Below, piece by piece: positions 53,185 to 64,000 of a stretch of DNA of 64,000 nt (position 1 is its first letter; every line of letters begins with the position of its first letter). The stretch is taken from positions 8,710,578 to 8,774,577 of the forward strand of contig NZ_GG657754.1 in assembly GCF_000158915.1 (NCBI RefSeq). The letters are read 5' to 3'. The DNA comes from Streptomyces himastatinicus ATCC 53653. GTDB lineage: Bacteria > Actinomycetota > Actinomycetes > Streptomycetales > Streptomycetaceae. Below the pieces are notes generated by a model. The model worked only from the letters and a program-made list of their open reading frames with translations, had not been told where the DNA came from and did not search any database. The position numbers and the translations under genes are program-made.

Positions 53185-55101
53185 ATGGCCAAGGCAGTCG
53201 GTATCGACCTGGGCACCACCAACTCGGTCATCGCCGCATGGGAAGGCGGTGAAGCCTCGGTCGTCCCCAATGCCGAAGGCAGCCGCACCACCCCGTCCGT
53301 CGTGGCGTTCACCGACACCGGTGAGCGGCTGGTGGGTCAGCTGGCCCGGCGCCAGGCGATCCTCAACCCCAAGGGAACCATTTACTCGGCCAAGCGCTTC
53401 ATCGGCCGAAAGTTCGACGAGGTGTCGGACGAGGCCAAGGCGGTCGCCTATGACGTCGTCGAGGGCGAGCACGGCCTCGCGCGCTTCAAGGTGCGCGACA
53501 AGCTGCATTCGCCGGAGGAGATCAGCGCTCTGGTGCTGCGCAAGCTCGCCGACGACGCCGGGAAGCAGATGGGCGAACGGGTGACCGAGGCGGTCATCAC
53601 GGTGCCCGCGTACTTCAACGACGCCCAGCGCAGCGCCACCAAGGACGCCGGTGAGATCGCGGGGCTGGAGGTGCTGCGGATCATCAACGAGCCGACCGCG
53701 GCGGCCCTCGCCTACGGCATGGACAAGAAGGAACACGAGACGGTGCTCGTCTTCGACCTCGGCGGCGGCACCTTCGACGTGTCCATCCTGGACGTCGGGG
53801 ACGGCGTGGTGGAGGTGCGCTCCACCGCGGGCGACAGCCATCTCGGCGGCGACGACCTCGACCGCCGCCTGGTCGACCACCTTGCCGACAAGTTCCAGCA
53901 GGACACCGGCATCGATCTGCGCCAGGACCCGCAGGCGCTGCAGCGGCTCTTCGAGGCTGCGGAGAAGGCCAAGGTGGAGCTGAGCTCGGTGACCCAGACG
54001 CAGGCCAATCTGCCGTTCATCACCGCCGATGCCTCCGGGCCCAAGCACCTGACCGAAACGATCATGCGGTCCACGTTCGAGCAGATCACCTCCGACCTGG
54101 TGGAGCGCTGCCTCGGCCCGGTCCAGCAGGCCATGGGGGACGCCAAGGTCAGCGAGAACGATATCGACGAGGTCATCCTCGTCGGTGGCTCCACCCGGAT
54201 GCCGGCCGTCCAGACGCTGGTGCGCCGGCTGACCGGCGGCAAGGAGCCCAATATGAGCGTGAACCCCGACGAGGTCGTGGCGCTGGGCGCCGCGATCCAG
54301 GCCGGGGTGCTCAAGGGTGACGTCAAGGATGTGCTGCTGCTGGACGTCACCCCGCTCTCGCTGGGCGTCGAGACCCGCGGTGGCGTGATGACGAAGATCA
54401 TCGACCGGAACACCACCATTCCGGTGCGCCGCACCGAGACCTTCTCCACGGCCGAGGACAACCAGCAGGCCGTCGACATCGTGATCCTCCAGGGCGAGCG
54501 CGAGCGGGCCGCCGACAACCGGGTGCTCGGCCGCTTCCAGCTGACCGGTATCCGCCCGGCGCCGCGTGGCGAACCGCAGGTCGAGGTCACCTTCGACATC
54601 GACGCCAACGGCATCCTCAACGTCACCGCCCGGGACCGGGACACCGGCAAGGAGCAGTCCGTCGTGATCAGCGAGACCGGAAACCTCGACCGCGGCGAGG
54701 TCGAGCGCATGGTCCAGGAGGCCGAGCGCAACCGCGGCGAGGACCAGGCGCTGCGCGAGGCCGTGGACGCGCGCAACGAACTGGACGCCGTCGCCTACCA
54801 GGTCGAGAAGCGGTTGCAGGAACTGGGCGACGCCGTGCCCTCGCACGAGAAGTCGCGTGCCGAGATGCTGGTGACCGAGGCCCGCCAGGCCGTCAAGGAC
54901 GAGGCCGGCGTGGACGAGGTCAGGCCGCGGATCTCCGAGCTCCAGCAGGTCTACGCCGGGCTGCAGGCCCACGGCGCGGAGGCCGCCGCGGGCGCGGGCG
55001 CGGCAGGCGGCGAGGCCGGCGGACCGCAGGGCGCCGGGCCGGGGCAAGCCGGTGAGGGCGCCGACGAAGACGTGATCGACGCCGAGTTCGACAAGGGCTG
55101 A
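53185..55101 (+). CDS. dnaK: Hsp70 chaperone DnaK
   Basis: 638 residues, full length. GIDLGTTNSVIAAWEGG at 6-22, IINEPTAAALAYGMDKK, VFDLGGGTFDVSILD, VGGSTRMPAVQ, and the interdomain linker DVLLLDVTPLSLGVETRGG. The substrate domain is complete, followed by a Gly/Ala-rich tail ending DEDVIDAEFDKG. GAAGGAG at 53173 precedes the ATG. It refolds proteins with GrpE and the CbpA-type DnaJ encoded next. Probably a second DnaK, since the order here (no HspR, with CbpM) differs from the housekeeping actinobacterial operon. Confidence 0.97.
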   Translation: MAKAVGIDLGTTNSVIAAWEGGEASVVPNAEGSRTTPSVVAFTDTGERLVGQLARRQAILNPKGTIYSAKRFIGRKFDEVSDEAKAVAYDVVEGEHGLARFKVRDKLHSPEEISALVLRKLADDAGKQMGERVTEAVITVPAYFNDAQRSATKDAGEIAGLEVLRIINEPTAAALAYGMDKKEHETVLVFDLGGGTFDVSILDVGDGVVEVRSTAGDSHLGGDDLDRRLVDHLADKFQQDTGIDLRQDPQALQRLFEAAEKAKVELSSVTQTQANLPFITADASGPKHLTETIMRSTFEQITSDLVERCLGPVQQAMGDAKVSENDIDEVILVGGSTRMPAVQTLVRRLTGGKEPNMSVNPDEVVALGAAIQAGVLKGDVKDVLLLDVTPLSLGVETRGGVMTKIIDRNTTIPVRRTETFSTAEDNQQAVDIVILQGERERAADNRVLGRFQLTGIRPAPRGEPQVEVTFDIDANGILNVTARDRDTGKEQSVVISETGNLDRGEVERMVQEAERNRGEDQALREAVDARNELDAVAYQVEKRLQELGDAVPSHEKSRAEMLVTEARQAVKDEAGVDEVRPRISELQQVYAGLQAHGAEAAAGAGAAGGEAGGPQGAGPGQAGEGADEDVIDAEFDKG

Positions 55102-55111
55102 GGCGGCAAAC

Positions 55112-55705
55112 GTGTCCAACCAACCCCAGGAGCGCGAACCGGTGCCGGAGGGCGCCGCACCGGAGCCCGGGCAGGATCTGCCCGCTCCCGAGCGGGAGCA
55201 GGCGCAGCCGCCCCAGGAGCCCGGCCCGGATGCGGCCGGGGGGCCCGCCCCGCCCACCGGCGAACGGGCCGAGCACGAGGCGGCCCTGGCGGAGCTCGAG
55301 GACAAGTGGAAGCGGGCCCTGGCCGATCTGGACAATCTGCGCAAGCGCCACACCAGGGAGCTGGAGCGGGAGCGGGCCGCCGAGCGGGCCCGCACCGCCT
55401 CGGCGCTGCTGCCCGTCATCGACAACCTCGAACTCGCCCTCTCTCACGCCGGATCCGACCCCGACGCGATCGTGGAGGGCATCAAGGCCGTGCACGACCA
55501 GGCCGTGGGCACCCTCGCCCGGCTCGGCTACGAGCGGGAGGCCGAGACCGGTGTGCCGTTCGACCCGGCCCGGCACGAGGTGGTGGGCGTGATCGAGGAC
55601 GCCGACGCGGAACCGGGGACGGTGGTCCAGGTGCTGCGCCCCGGCTACGGGAAGGACGACAAACAGCTGAGGCCGGTAGCCGTCGCCGTCGCCAAACGGG
55701 AGTGA
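55112..55705 (+). CDS. grpE: Nucleotide exchange factor GrpE
   Basis: 197 residues from the GTG at 55112, 10 bp after dnaK. Pro/Glu-rich tail (1-50), long coiled coil (50-110; WKRALADLDNLRKRHTRELE), then the beta-wing domain VPFDPARHEVVGVIEDADAE and VLRPGYGKDDKQLRPVAVAV. It drives ADP release from DnaK. Coupled to the next gene by a 6-bp gap. Confidence 0.95.
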   Translation: MSNQPQEREPVPEGAAPEPGQDLPAPEREQAQPPQEPGPDAAGGPAPPTGERAEHEAALAELEDKWKRALADLDNLRKRHTRELERERAAERARTASALLPVIDNLELALSHAGSDPDAIVEGIKAVHDQAVGTLARLGYEREAETGVPFDPARHEVVGVIEDADAEPGTVVQVLRPGYGKDDKQLRPVAVAVAKRE

Positions 55706-55711
55706 CCTGCC

Positions 55712-56680
55712 ATGGCGCGGGACTTCTACGACGTACTCGGGGTTTCCCGGGGCGCGAGCCAGGACGAGATCCAGCAGGCGTTCCGCAAGCTGGCCCGCAA
55801 GTACCACCCGGATGTGAACAAGGACCCCCGGGCCGAGGAGCGCTTCAAGGAGCTCAACGAGGCGTACGCCGCGCTCTCCGACCCGAAGGCCCGTGCCCGC
55901 TATGACCGGTTCGGCGAGGACTACCGCAAGATTCCCGAGGACTGGGAGGAGCGGGTCGGGGCCGGTGTCGGCGGCGGAGGCGGCGGATTCCGTGGCTGGA
56001 CGACCTCCGGGGACGGGGACCGGGTCCGGTTCGTCCGTGGCTTCGGTGACGACGTCGGGGGTGGCGGAGTCGACTTCGAGGACCTGTTCGGCTCCTTCTT
56101 CGGCGGCGGCATGGGGGGCCGGGGCGGAGGCCGCGTGGACATCCCCGGCGCCGACCAGGAGGCCGAACTGCCGCTCACCGTCGAGGACGCGTACCACGGC
56201 GGCCGCCGCACCGTCACCCTGGCCGGACCCACGGGCCGGCGCACCTTCGAGGCCGACGTCCCGCCCGGCGTCGTGGACGGCCAGCGCATCCGGCTGGCCG
56301 GACAGGGCGGCCACGGCACCGGTGACGCCCCGGCGGGCGACCTGTATCTGCGGGTACGGATCCAGCCGCACCCGCGGTTCCGGCTGGACGGCCGTAACGT
56401 CCATGTCCACCTCCCGGTGGCTCCCTGGGAGGCCGCGCTCGGCGCGACCGTCCCCGTGCCCACCCCCGGTGGCACCGCCAAGGTGACGGTTCCCCCCGGC
56501 ACCTCCAGCGGCCGCAAGCTGCGACTGCGCGGCGAGGGCATGCCCAACCCCGGCGGTCCGAACGGCCACCTCTACGCAGAGATCCGCATCATGGTGCCGC
56601 CCGAACTCACCGACCGCGAGCGGGAGCTGTTCGAAGCGCTCGCCGCCGCCTCCTCCTTCGATCCCAGGAGTGAGCGATGA
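55712..56680 (+). CDS. DnaJ-type co-chaperone (CbpA class)
   Basis: 322 residues: J domain 1-68 with HPD at 32-34 (RKYHPDVNKD), Gly/Phe-rich segment 85-145, then two substrate-binding beta domains (ADQEAELPLTVEDAYHGGRR; PGGTAKVTVPPGTSSGRKLR). The zinc-finger domain of canonical DnaJ is absent, which defines the CbpA class. It stimulates DnaK and delivers substrates. Its stop overlaps the CbpM start (ATGA). Confidence 0.94.
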   Translation: MARDFYDVLGVSRGASQDEIQQAFRKLARKYHPDVNKDPRAEERFKELNEAYAALSDPKARARYDRFGEDYRKIPEDWEERVGAGVGGGGGGFRGWTTSGDGDRVRFVRGFGDDVGGGGVDFEDLFGSFFGGGMGGRGGGRVDIPGADQEAELPLTVEDAYHGGRRTVTLAGPTGRRTFEADVPPGVVDGQRIRLAGQGGHGTGDAPAGDLYLRVRIQPHPRFRLDGRNVHVHLPVAPWEAALGATVPVPTPGGTAKVTVPPGTSSGRKLRLRGEGMPNPGGPNGHLYAEIRIMVPPELTDRERELFEALAAASSFDPRSER

Positions 56681-57035
56681 GCACGCACGCGAACACGACG
56701 CGGACGGACACGAGGTACGCACCCGTCCCGTCCATCCACTACGACCTGGTGCCCGCCCGCAGGCTCTCCTTGGAAACCGTGGCCCGTCGCACCGGGCTCC
56801 ATCCCGACCTGGTGGCGAGGTTCGTCGCCCTCGGCCTCCTCGACGCCGAGCGTGATCACGCGGGGCGACTGGTGTTCGCCCCCTCCGCCCCGGCGGTGCT
56901 GGGCCGCATCGAGCGCCTGCACGCCGGAATGTGCCTGAACTACGCCTCCATCGGTCTGGTACTCGATCTGCTCGACCGCATTGACCGGCTCGAAGACGCA
57001 CTGCGCCGCAGCGGCGCGAGGAGTGATCTACCGCC

Positions 57036-57045
<10 letters not shown>
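56677..57045 (+). CDS. Chaperone modulator CbpM
   Basis: 122 residues with MerR/HspR-like helix-turn-helix topology (LSLETVARRTGLHPDLVARF) and a C-terminal helix, VLDLLDRIDRLEDALR. CbpM-type proteins bind the J domain of CbpA and tune it. The ATGA overlap with the cbpA-type gene supports this role over a DNA-binding HspR role. Ends inside the start of clpB (10-nt overlap). Confidence 0.85.
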
Positions 57046-59699
<2,654 letters not shown>

Positions 59700-59705
59700 C
59701 CGGCC

Positions 59706-60170
59706 ATGCCGAACCCGACGATCAAAGCCCGGACCCTCAAGTGCCCCACCTGCGGACGTGTGAACAAGATCCCCGCGGCGGCCGAGGGCGCCCCCCGGTG
59801 CGGCAACTGCAAGTCAGCGCTGCCGTGGATCGTGGACGCGGACGAGAACGACTTCGCCGAGGTCGCCGAGAAGGCGACGCCCCTCGTCGTCGTGGATCTG
59901 TGGGCGACTTGGTGCGGGCCCTGCCGGATGGTCAGCCCCGCACTTGAGCGGGTCGCCACGGAGCTGGCGGGCAAGGTCAAACTCGTCAAGGTCGACATCG
60001 ACGGCAATCCGCACCTCGCCCAGCGGTTCGAGGTGCAGGCCGTGCCGACCCTGCTCATCCTGGACAAGGGGGAGCCGGTCGCCCGCCGCGCGGGTGCCGC
60101 CCCGGCGGGCACCCTGCGCTCGTGGGTCGAGCAGGTGATGGCGGGCCGGCAGGACAGCAAGAGAGGGTGA
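59706..60170 (+). CDS. Thioredoxin 2-type (TrxC-like) with N-terminal zinc site
   Basis: 154 residues. N-terminal zinc ribbon CPTC (13-16) and CGNC (32-35), thioredoxin fold with redox motif WCGPC (69-73) and cis-Pro in VQAVPTLLIL. TrxC-type proteins are induced by oxidative stress. It may reduce clients of the chaperones encoded next door. No conventional thioredoxin reductase with CxxC is seen in the island. Confidence 0.94.
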   Translation: MPNPTIKARTLKCPTCGRVNKIPAAAEGAPRCGNCKSALPWIVDADENDFAEVAEKATPLVVVDLWATWCGPCRMVSPALERVATELAGKVKLVKVDIDGNPHLAQRFEVQAVPTLLILDKGEPVARRAGAAPAGTLRSWVEQVMAGRQDSKRG

Positions 60171-60175
60171 CGTCC

Positions 60176-60439
60176 ATGGCCATCGAACCCGACCCGCACC
60201 TGTCCATGGTGCGCCCGGTCTCCCCGCGCAGCCCCGAGGGGTGCGAGGAGTGCCTGCGGCTGGGATCCCCATGGGTGCATCTGCGGCTCTGTCTGACCTG
60301 CGGCCACGTCGGTTGCTGCGACTCCTCACCGCTCAAGCACGCGCGCGCACACGCCTACGCCGAGCAGCATCCCATCGTGGAGCCCATGGAGCCGGGTGAG
60401 AGCTGGCGCTGGTGCTACGCCCACGAGGCGCCGGCCTGA
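60176..60439 (+). CDS. UBP-type zinc-finger protein
   Basis: 87 residues dominated by one UBP-type zinc finger: CEECLRLGSPWVHLRLCLTC, then GHVGCCDSS with KHARAHAYAEQHP supplying histidines. In eukaryotes this finger binds ubiquitin C-termini; bacterial copies often accompany FAD oxidoreductases. The stop shares a base with the next ATG (TGATG), so the two products probably act together. Confidence 0.87.
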   Translation: MAIEPDPHLSMVRPVSPRSPEGCEECLRLGSPWVHLRLCLTCGHVGCCDSSPLKHARAHAYAEQHPIVEPMEPGESWRWCYAHEAPA

Positions 60440-62268
60440 TGGCAGGCGACGACCGGCCCCACGACGCCGCTCCCGACGAGGCGGTGTCGTTCGAGACCCC
60501 GGACCTGTACGGCGCCTACCCACGGCTGTCGCAAGCCCAGATCGCGTTCCTCGCCGAACACGGGGAGCGCTTTTCGACCGAGTCGGGCCAGGTGCTGGTC
60601 CGGGAGGGGGAGCGGTGCGCGGAGTTCCTGGTCATCCTCAGCGGCTCCATCGAGATCGTAGAGGCCCACGGCACCCCCGAGGAGCGGATCCTGAGGGTGC
60701 ACGGGCCGGGGCGCTTCCTCGGCGAGCTGGGGCTCCTCCAGGGGCAGGTGGCCTTCTACACCGCCCGGGCCCGTGATCCCGGAGAAGTGCTGTCCCTTCC
60801 GATCGACTGGCTGCGGGTGCTGGTCGCCCGCGATCCGATCCTCGGCGACCTCATCCTCCGTGCCTATCTGGGCCGCCGCGCGCTGCTCGTCGGCGCCGGC
60901 GCGGGCTTCCGCATCATCGGCTCGCGCTACTCACCCGACACCCGGCGGCTGCGCGAGTTCGCGGCCCGCAACCGGCTGCCGCACCGCTGGATCGATCTGG
61001 AGTCGGACGAGGAGGCCGAGGCTTTGCTGCGCCGCTTCTCCGTCCCCCCGGAGGAGACACCGATCGTCATCTGGCGCGATCAGCGGGTGCTGCGCAACCC
61101 CAGCAACGCCGAACTGGCGCGGCTCATCGGTCTCTCCCCTCCGTCAGCCGAGGAGACCCGCAGCGATCTGATCATCATCGGCTCCGGACCCGCCGGGCTG
61201 GCGGCCGCCGTCTATGGCGCGTCCGAGGGACTGACCACGGCCCTCCTGGATGCGATCGCCGCGGGCGGCCAGGCGAGCACGTCGTCCCTCATCGAGAACT
61301 ACTTCGGCTTTCCGGCCGGGATCTCCGGTTCCGACCTCGCCGAACGGGGCGAGCTCCAGGCGCGCAAGTTCGGGGCCCAGGTGTGGGTTCCCGCGGAAGC
61401 GACCGCGCTCAAGCCCGAGGACGACGGCTACTACCGCGTCACCTTCGCCGACGGCGGCGATGTGGTGAGCCATACCGTCGTGCTGGCAACGGGGGCCCGG
61501 TACCGCAGGCTCGAAGTGCCCGGCATCGAACGGGTGGAGGGGGCGAGCGTCTACTATGCGGCGACCGTGTTCGAGGCGCAGCAGTGCAGGGCGGATCCGG
61601 TCGCTGTGGTCGGCGGCGGCAACTCCGCGGGCCAGGCCGTCCTCTTCCTCGCGCAGCGCGTCCCGCGCGTCCATCTGCTGATCCGGGGTCCGGACCTCGG
61701 CGCCAAGATGTCCCGTTACCTCGTCGACCAGATCGAACGCCATCCACGGGTGCAGGTGCTGCTGAACAGCGAGGTGCGCGAGGTGGAGGGCGACGATGTC
61801 CTGCGGGCCATCGTGGTGGACAACAACCGCACGGGGGAGCGCCGCAAGCTGGTCGTACGCGCGATGTTCGTCTTCATCGGCACCCAGCCCCGCACGGCGT
61901 GGCTCGGCGACGTGGTCGCCTTGGACGACCGTGGTTTCGTGCGCACCGGCGCCCCGGCGCAGGCCCGCGCGAGTGGCACTGTCTGGGAGGGCCAGGGCCG
62001 TGCCTGTCTGGGGCTGGAGACCAGCCTGCCCGGGGTCTTCGCCGCGGGCGACGTACGCAGCGGCTCGGTCAAGCGGGTGGCCTCCGCCGCGGGTGAAGGG
62101 GCGATGGCCATCCATCAGGTCCATGAGCACCTCGGCCACACCACCGTCGACGTCGCGCGCCACCCCGATGACACACAAGCTCCGTCCGGCCGGTTCGCCG
62201 AGCCGGGCGGTGGTCACACAACAGATCCGCTACCCACCAACCGACACGACCGGAGGGACGGACCATGA
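60439..62268 (+). CDS. cNMP-domain/thioredoxin-reductase-like FAD oxidoreductase
   Basis: 609 residues: cyclic-nucleotide-binding-like domain (about 20-140; VLVREGERCAEFLVILSGSI, GRFLGELGLLQGQ), a thioredoxin/glutaredoxin-like domain (150-235), then a TrxR-fold flavoprotein with IIIGSGPAGLAAAVYGA, VAVVGGGNSAGQA and GVFAAGDVRSGSVKRVA. Where thioredoxin reductases have CATC, this protein reads YYAATVFEAQQC, so the disulfide is missing. The glutaredoxin-like part also lacks its CxxC (SRYSPDTRR). It is probably an NAD(P)H-dependent flavin reductase with another partner. Overlaps the Hsp20 start (ATGA). Confidence 0.9.
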   Translation: MAGDDRPHDAAPDEAVSFETPDLYGAYPRLSQAQIAFLAEHGERFSTESGQVLVREGERCAEFLVILSGSIEIVEAHGTPEERILRVHGPGRFLGELGLLQGQVAFYTARARDPGEVLSLPIDWLRVLVARDPILGDLILRAYLGRRALLVGAGAGFRIIGSRYSPDTRRLREFAARNRLPHRWIDLESDEEAEALLRRFSVPPEETPIVIWRDQRVLRNPSNAELARLIGLSPPSAEETRSDLIIIGSGPAGLAAAVYGASEGLTTALLDAIAAGGQASTSSLIENYFGFPAGISGSDLAERGELQARKFGAQVWVPAEATALKPEDDGYYRVTFADGGDVVSHTVVLATGARYRRLEVPGIERVEGASVYYAATVFEAQQCRADPVAVVGGGNSAGQAVLFLAQRVPRVHLLIRGPDLGAKMSRYLVDQIERHPRVQVLLNSEVREVEGDDVLRAIVVDNNRTGERRKLVVRAMFVFIGTQPRTAWLGDVVALDDRGFVRTGAPAQARASGTVWEGQGRACLGLETSLPGVFAAGDVRSGSVKRVASAAGEGAMAIHQVHEHLGHTTVDVARHPDDTQAPSGRFAEPGGGHTTDPLPTNRHDRRDGP

Positions 62269-62759
62269 ATATGCCGGTTCGCCGACAGCGAGGCCAAGGA
62301 ACGGTGGAGCGTCCCAGGGGATGGGCGCGCAATCCACTTCTGGAATTCGACGACCTCATCAACCAGATGGGCGGTCTGCTCGAATCCACGGTCGGAAGCG
62401 CGGCTCCCGCCGTAGCGGCGTGGACGCCGTCCGCCGATGTGACCGAAACCGACGACGCCTATCACCTGGAACTCGAGCTCCCCGGCGTGGACCGCAAGGA
62501 CGTCGACATCGAGATCAATGGTCAGGAGCTGGCCGTAACGGGGGAGATCAAGGAACGGGAGCGCAAAGGGATCATGCGGCACAGCAGTCGCCGTACCGGT
62601 CGCTTCGAGTACCGGGTGCTGCTTCCGAGCGAAGTGAACACCGAAGGCGTCACGGCGAGCATGTCCAGCGGCGTGCTCACGGTCACCGTCCCCAAGGCGG
62701 CGACCGCCAAGCCCCGTCACATCGAGATAACCGAGAGCAGCGAACGCCAAGGCGGCTGA
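62265..62759 (+). CDS. Small heat-shock protein Hsp20
   Basis: 164 residues: basic N-terminal arm (1-50), alpha-crystallin domain at about 52-150 (DAYHLELELPGVDRKDVDIE, GRFEYRVLLPSEVNTEGV, SGVLTVTVPKA), and a short tail ending IEITESSERQGG. ATP-independent holdase that keeps unfolded proteins for DnaK/ClpB. Coupled to the flavoprotein by ATGA. Confidence 0.95.
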   Translation: MNMPVRRQRGQGTVERPRGWARNPLLEFDDLINQMGGLLESTVGSAAPAVAAWTPSADVTETDDAYHLELELPGVDRKDVDIEINGQELAVTGEIKERERKGIMRHSSRRTGRFEYRVLLPSEVNTEGVTASMSSGVLTVTVPKAATAKPRHIEITESSERQGG

Positions 62760-62833
62760 GACCGCCGGGATCCGGCTCTCTCCCGCGGCGGCCCCGCTGC
62801 GCCGGGTGCCGCCGCGGGCATCGGAAGGACTAC

Positions 62834-63268
62834 ATGATGGTTGCGACAGGCTTTTCCTCGTTCGACACCATGGTCGACAAGGCCAACCATGTCCTGAAGG
62901 AGATCGAGCACGCCTACGGGTGGCCCAAGGAGCGCCGGAAGCAGTCGTACGCCGCTCTGCGCGCGGTCCTGCACCACCTGCGGGACCGGCTGTCGGTCGA
63001 TGAGGCCGTGCAGTTCGGAGCGCAGCTTCCGACCTTGCTGCGCGGCGTCTACTACGACGGGTGGAAACCCGCGGAGACGCCCGTGAAATTCAACAGCGAG
63101 GAATTCTTCCGGCGAGTCCGGCACGACTTTCCGTACTCGATCGAGGGCGACACCGAGCAACTGGTGCGCACGGTCCTGCACGTCCTCGAGAACCACGTCA
63201 GCGAGGGTGAGTGGAAGGACCTCAAGGCGCGCATGCCCGCCTCGATATCCGCGGTCATGCCCTCCTAG
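62834..63268 (+). CDS. DUF2267 protein
   Basis: 144 residues matching the DUF2267 pattern: ANHVLKEIEHAYGWPKERRK, SYAALRAVLHHLRDRLSVDE, FGAQLPTLLRGVYYDGWKP, FFRRVRHD and a terminal VLENHVSEGEWKDLKARMP. Two helical repeats. Function unknown; often beside stress or gas-vesicle genes. ATG 62837 has better spacing (7 nt) from GGAAGGA than 62834. It lies 74 bp after Hsp20, likely the operon's last gene. Confidence 0.86.
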   Translation: MMVATGFSSFDTMVDKANHVLKEIEHAYGWPKERRKQSYAALRAVLHHLRDRLSVDEAVQFGAQLPTLLRGVYYDGWKPAETPVKFNSEEFFRRVRHDFPYSIEGDTEQLVRTVLHVLENHVSEGEWKDLKARMPASISAVMPS

Positions 63269-63317
63269 CCGGTCCGGCGGTCACCGCAGCGCTCCCGGCA
63301 TTTTCACAACCCCGGCG

Positions 63318-63776
63318 TCACAGCAGGAGATCGAAGAGCGGCCAGACCGTCTCCCAGTGCTTGGTCTGCGGGTTCTTCAGGTCCGGGTAGATGATCTTGA
63401 ATGCCTTGGCGAGCGCCAGGCTGAGCCCGCCGACGATTTCCGGCAACCTCGCCTCCGTCGCGTCGTCGGGTGCCCGGTCCAGCGGCGGGTGCCTGACGAG
63501 CTGATCGAGGATGGGTTTCAACTCGATCTCGTGGTCGAGGTCCCGGAAGCGGTGGATGTTCTCCTGTAGCCCCTTGGTGATCGGCAGATCGCACGGCAGG
63601 ATCACGTCCCGGGTGTTGGCCTTCGCGACCGCCTCGGCGATGAGCAGCAGATCGTAGACTTTGGCGTCCACGAAGTCGCTGTAGCGCTTGAGGTCGTTCT
63701 TGTCGACATCAAGTCCCGCCGCCACCCGGAAGAACCGCTCGAACCTGGGCACGGACATCACCGTCATGGTCACCAA
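63318..63776 (-). CDS. DUF1931 histone-fold protein
   Basis: 152 residues: FERFFRVAAGLDVDKNDLKR, SDFVDAKVYDLLLIAEAVAK, ANTRDVILPCDLPITKGLQE and a second histone-like half. DUF1931 structures show two fused histone folds in one chain. It converges on the DUF2267 gene with 49 bp between. Possible roles are nucleoid packaging under stress, or a non-DNA role. In-frame ATGs at 63767 and 63758 are alternative starts. Confidence 0.85.
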   Translation of the reverse strand: MVTMTVMSVPRFERFFRVAAGLDVDKNDLKRYSDFVDAKVYDLLLIAEAVAKANTRDVILPCDLPITKGLQENIHRFRDLDHEIELKPILDQLVRHPPLDRAPDDATEARLPEIVGGLSLALAKAFKIIYPDLKNPQTKHWETVWPLFDLLL

Positions 63777-64000
63777 CCTCCAGTCGTCCGGCGCTGGGCT
63801 AACCCCGCGCGCCTCGTCAGCGCCACCCTCGCTCGCCGGATGCGCGACCGCATGGGCCGCCAGGAACCAATCGCACGGCCCGGCCTGCTGCCGACAGGTC
63901 GGTGACCGCGCCAGGTCATGCTATGGGCGCGGCTCCCACCGCCGCGGCGACACTCGGGGAGCGCCGTGAGGAGCACTCGGTCAGGTCAGGGGAGTCACGG
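63777..64000. other. Window end, no gene recognised
   Basis: This 224-bp stretch holds the presumed promoter of the DUF1931 gene. Nothing else could be supported. Confidence 0.4.

Overview
The window is high-GC actinobacterial DNA. Codon use, GTG starts, ATGA/GTGA gene overlaps, an XlnA-type xylanase, F420-type (LLM) oxidoreductases and MmyB-type regulators all point to Streptomyces or a close relative. It reads as accessory or chromosome-arm DNA. Blocks of intact genes with coherent functions are separated by stretches packed with broken insertion sequences (IS5, IS701 and integrase-core types) and amputated genes. No rRNA, complete tRNA or CRISPR array was seen.

Layout. 1-3.7 kb: small redox and regulator genes (TetR with a threefold operator, an NAD(P)-binding reductase, an SDR, EthD and MerR facing each other), then IS scars. 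5-10.7 kb: secreted esterase, GH3 beta-glucosidase and a broken type-B carboxylesterase. 11.3-21.8 kb: a CoA-thioester degradation cluster (CoA transferase, acyl-CoA dehydrogenase, thiolase, acyl-CoA ligase, AMACR-type racemase, enoyl-CoA hydratase, SDR) with its TetR regulator and an LLM oxidoreductase. Three sites sharing a CGANCGTTCG core tie these together. 22-31.5 kb: a tightly overlapped operon in which quinate/shikimate utilisation genes (transporter, dehydrogenase, dehydroquinase, dehydroshikimate dehydratase) are interleaved with a catechol meta-cleavage route (extradiol dioxygenase, oxalocrotonate decarboxylase, hydratase, aldolase, acylating acetaldehyde dehydrogenase), headed by an IclR regulator. 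31.5-34.3 kb: relics. 34.3-39.5 kb: a xylan cluster (GH62 arabinofuranosidase, GH10 xylanase, CE1 feruloyl/acetyl-xylan esterase), all carrying ricin-type (CBM13) modules, with shared operator-like motifs and clear terminators.

39.5-47.3 kb is a scrapyard of elements. It also holds a possible orphan double-glycine-type peptide precursor, a tRNA 3'-end scar, and an IS701 element with intact ends, a TTAG target duplication and a MazF/PemK passenger toxin. An intact MmyB-type regulator and an SDR lie here too.

47.4-63.8 kb is a stress-protection island. A membrane protein and two SpoIIE/PP2C phosphatases (one with PAS, GAF and HATPase domains) are followed by a compact chaperone/redox operon: DnaK, GrpE, CbpA-type DnaJ, CbpM, ClpB, a zinc-containing thioredoxin, a UBP-type zinc finger, a cNMP-domain/thioredoxin-reductase-like flavoprotein, Hsp20 and DUF2267. 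A convergent histone-fold DUF1931 gene ends it. The composition resembles, in role only, the transmissible stress-tolerance loci of proteobacteria, and is one of the two most interesting systems here. The other is the quinate-to-meta-cleavage operon.
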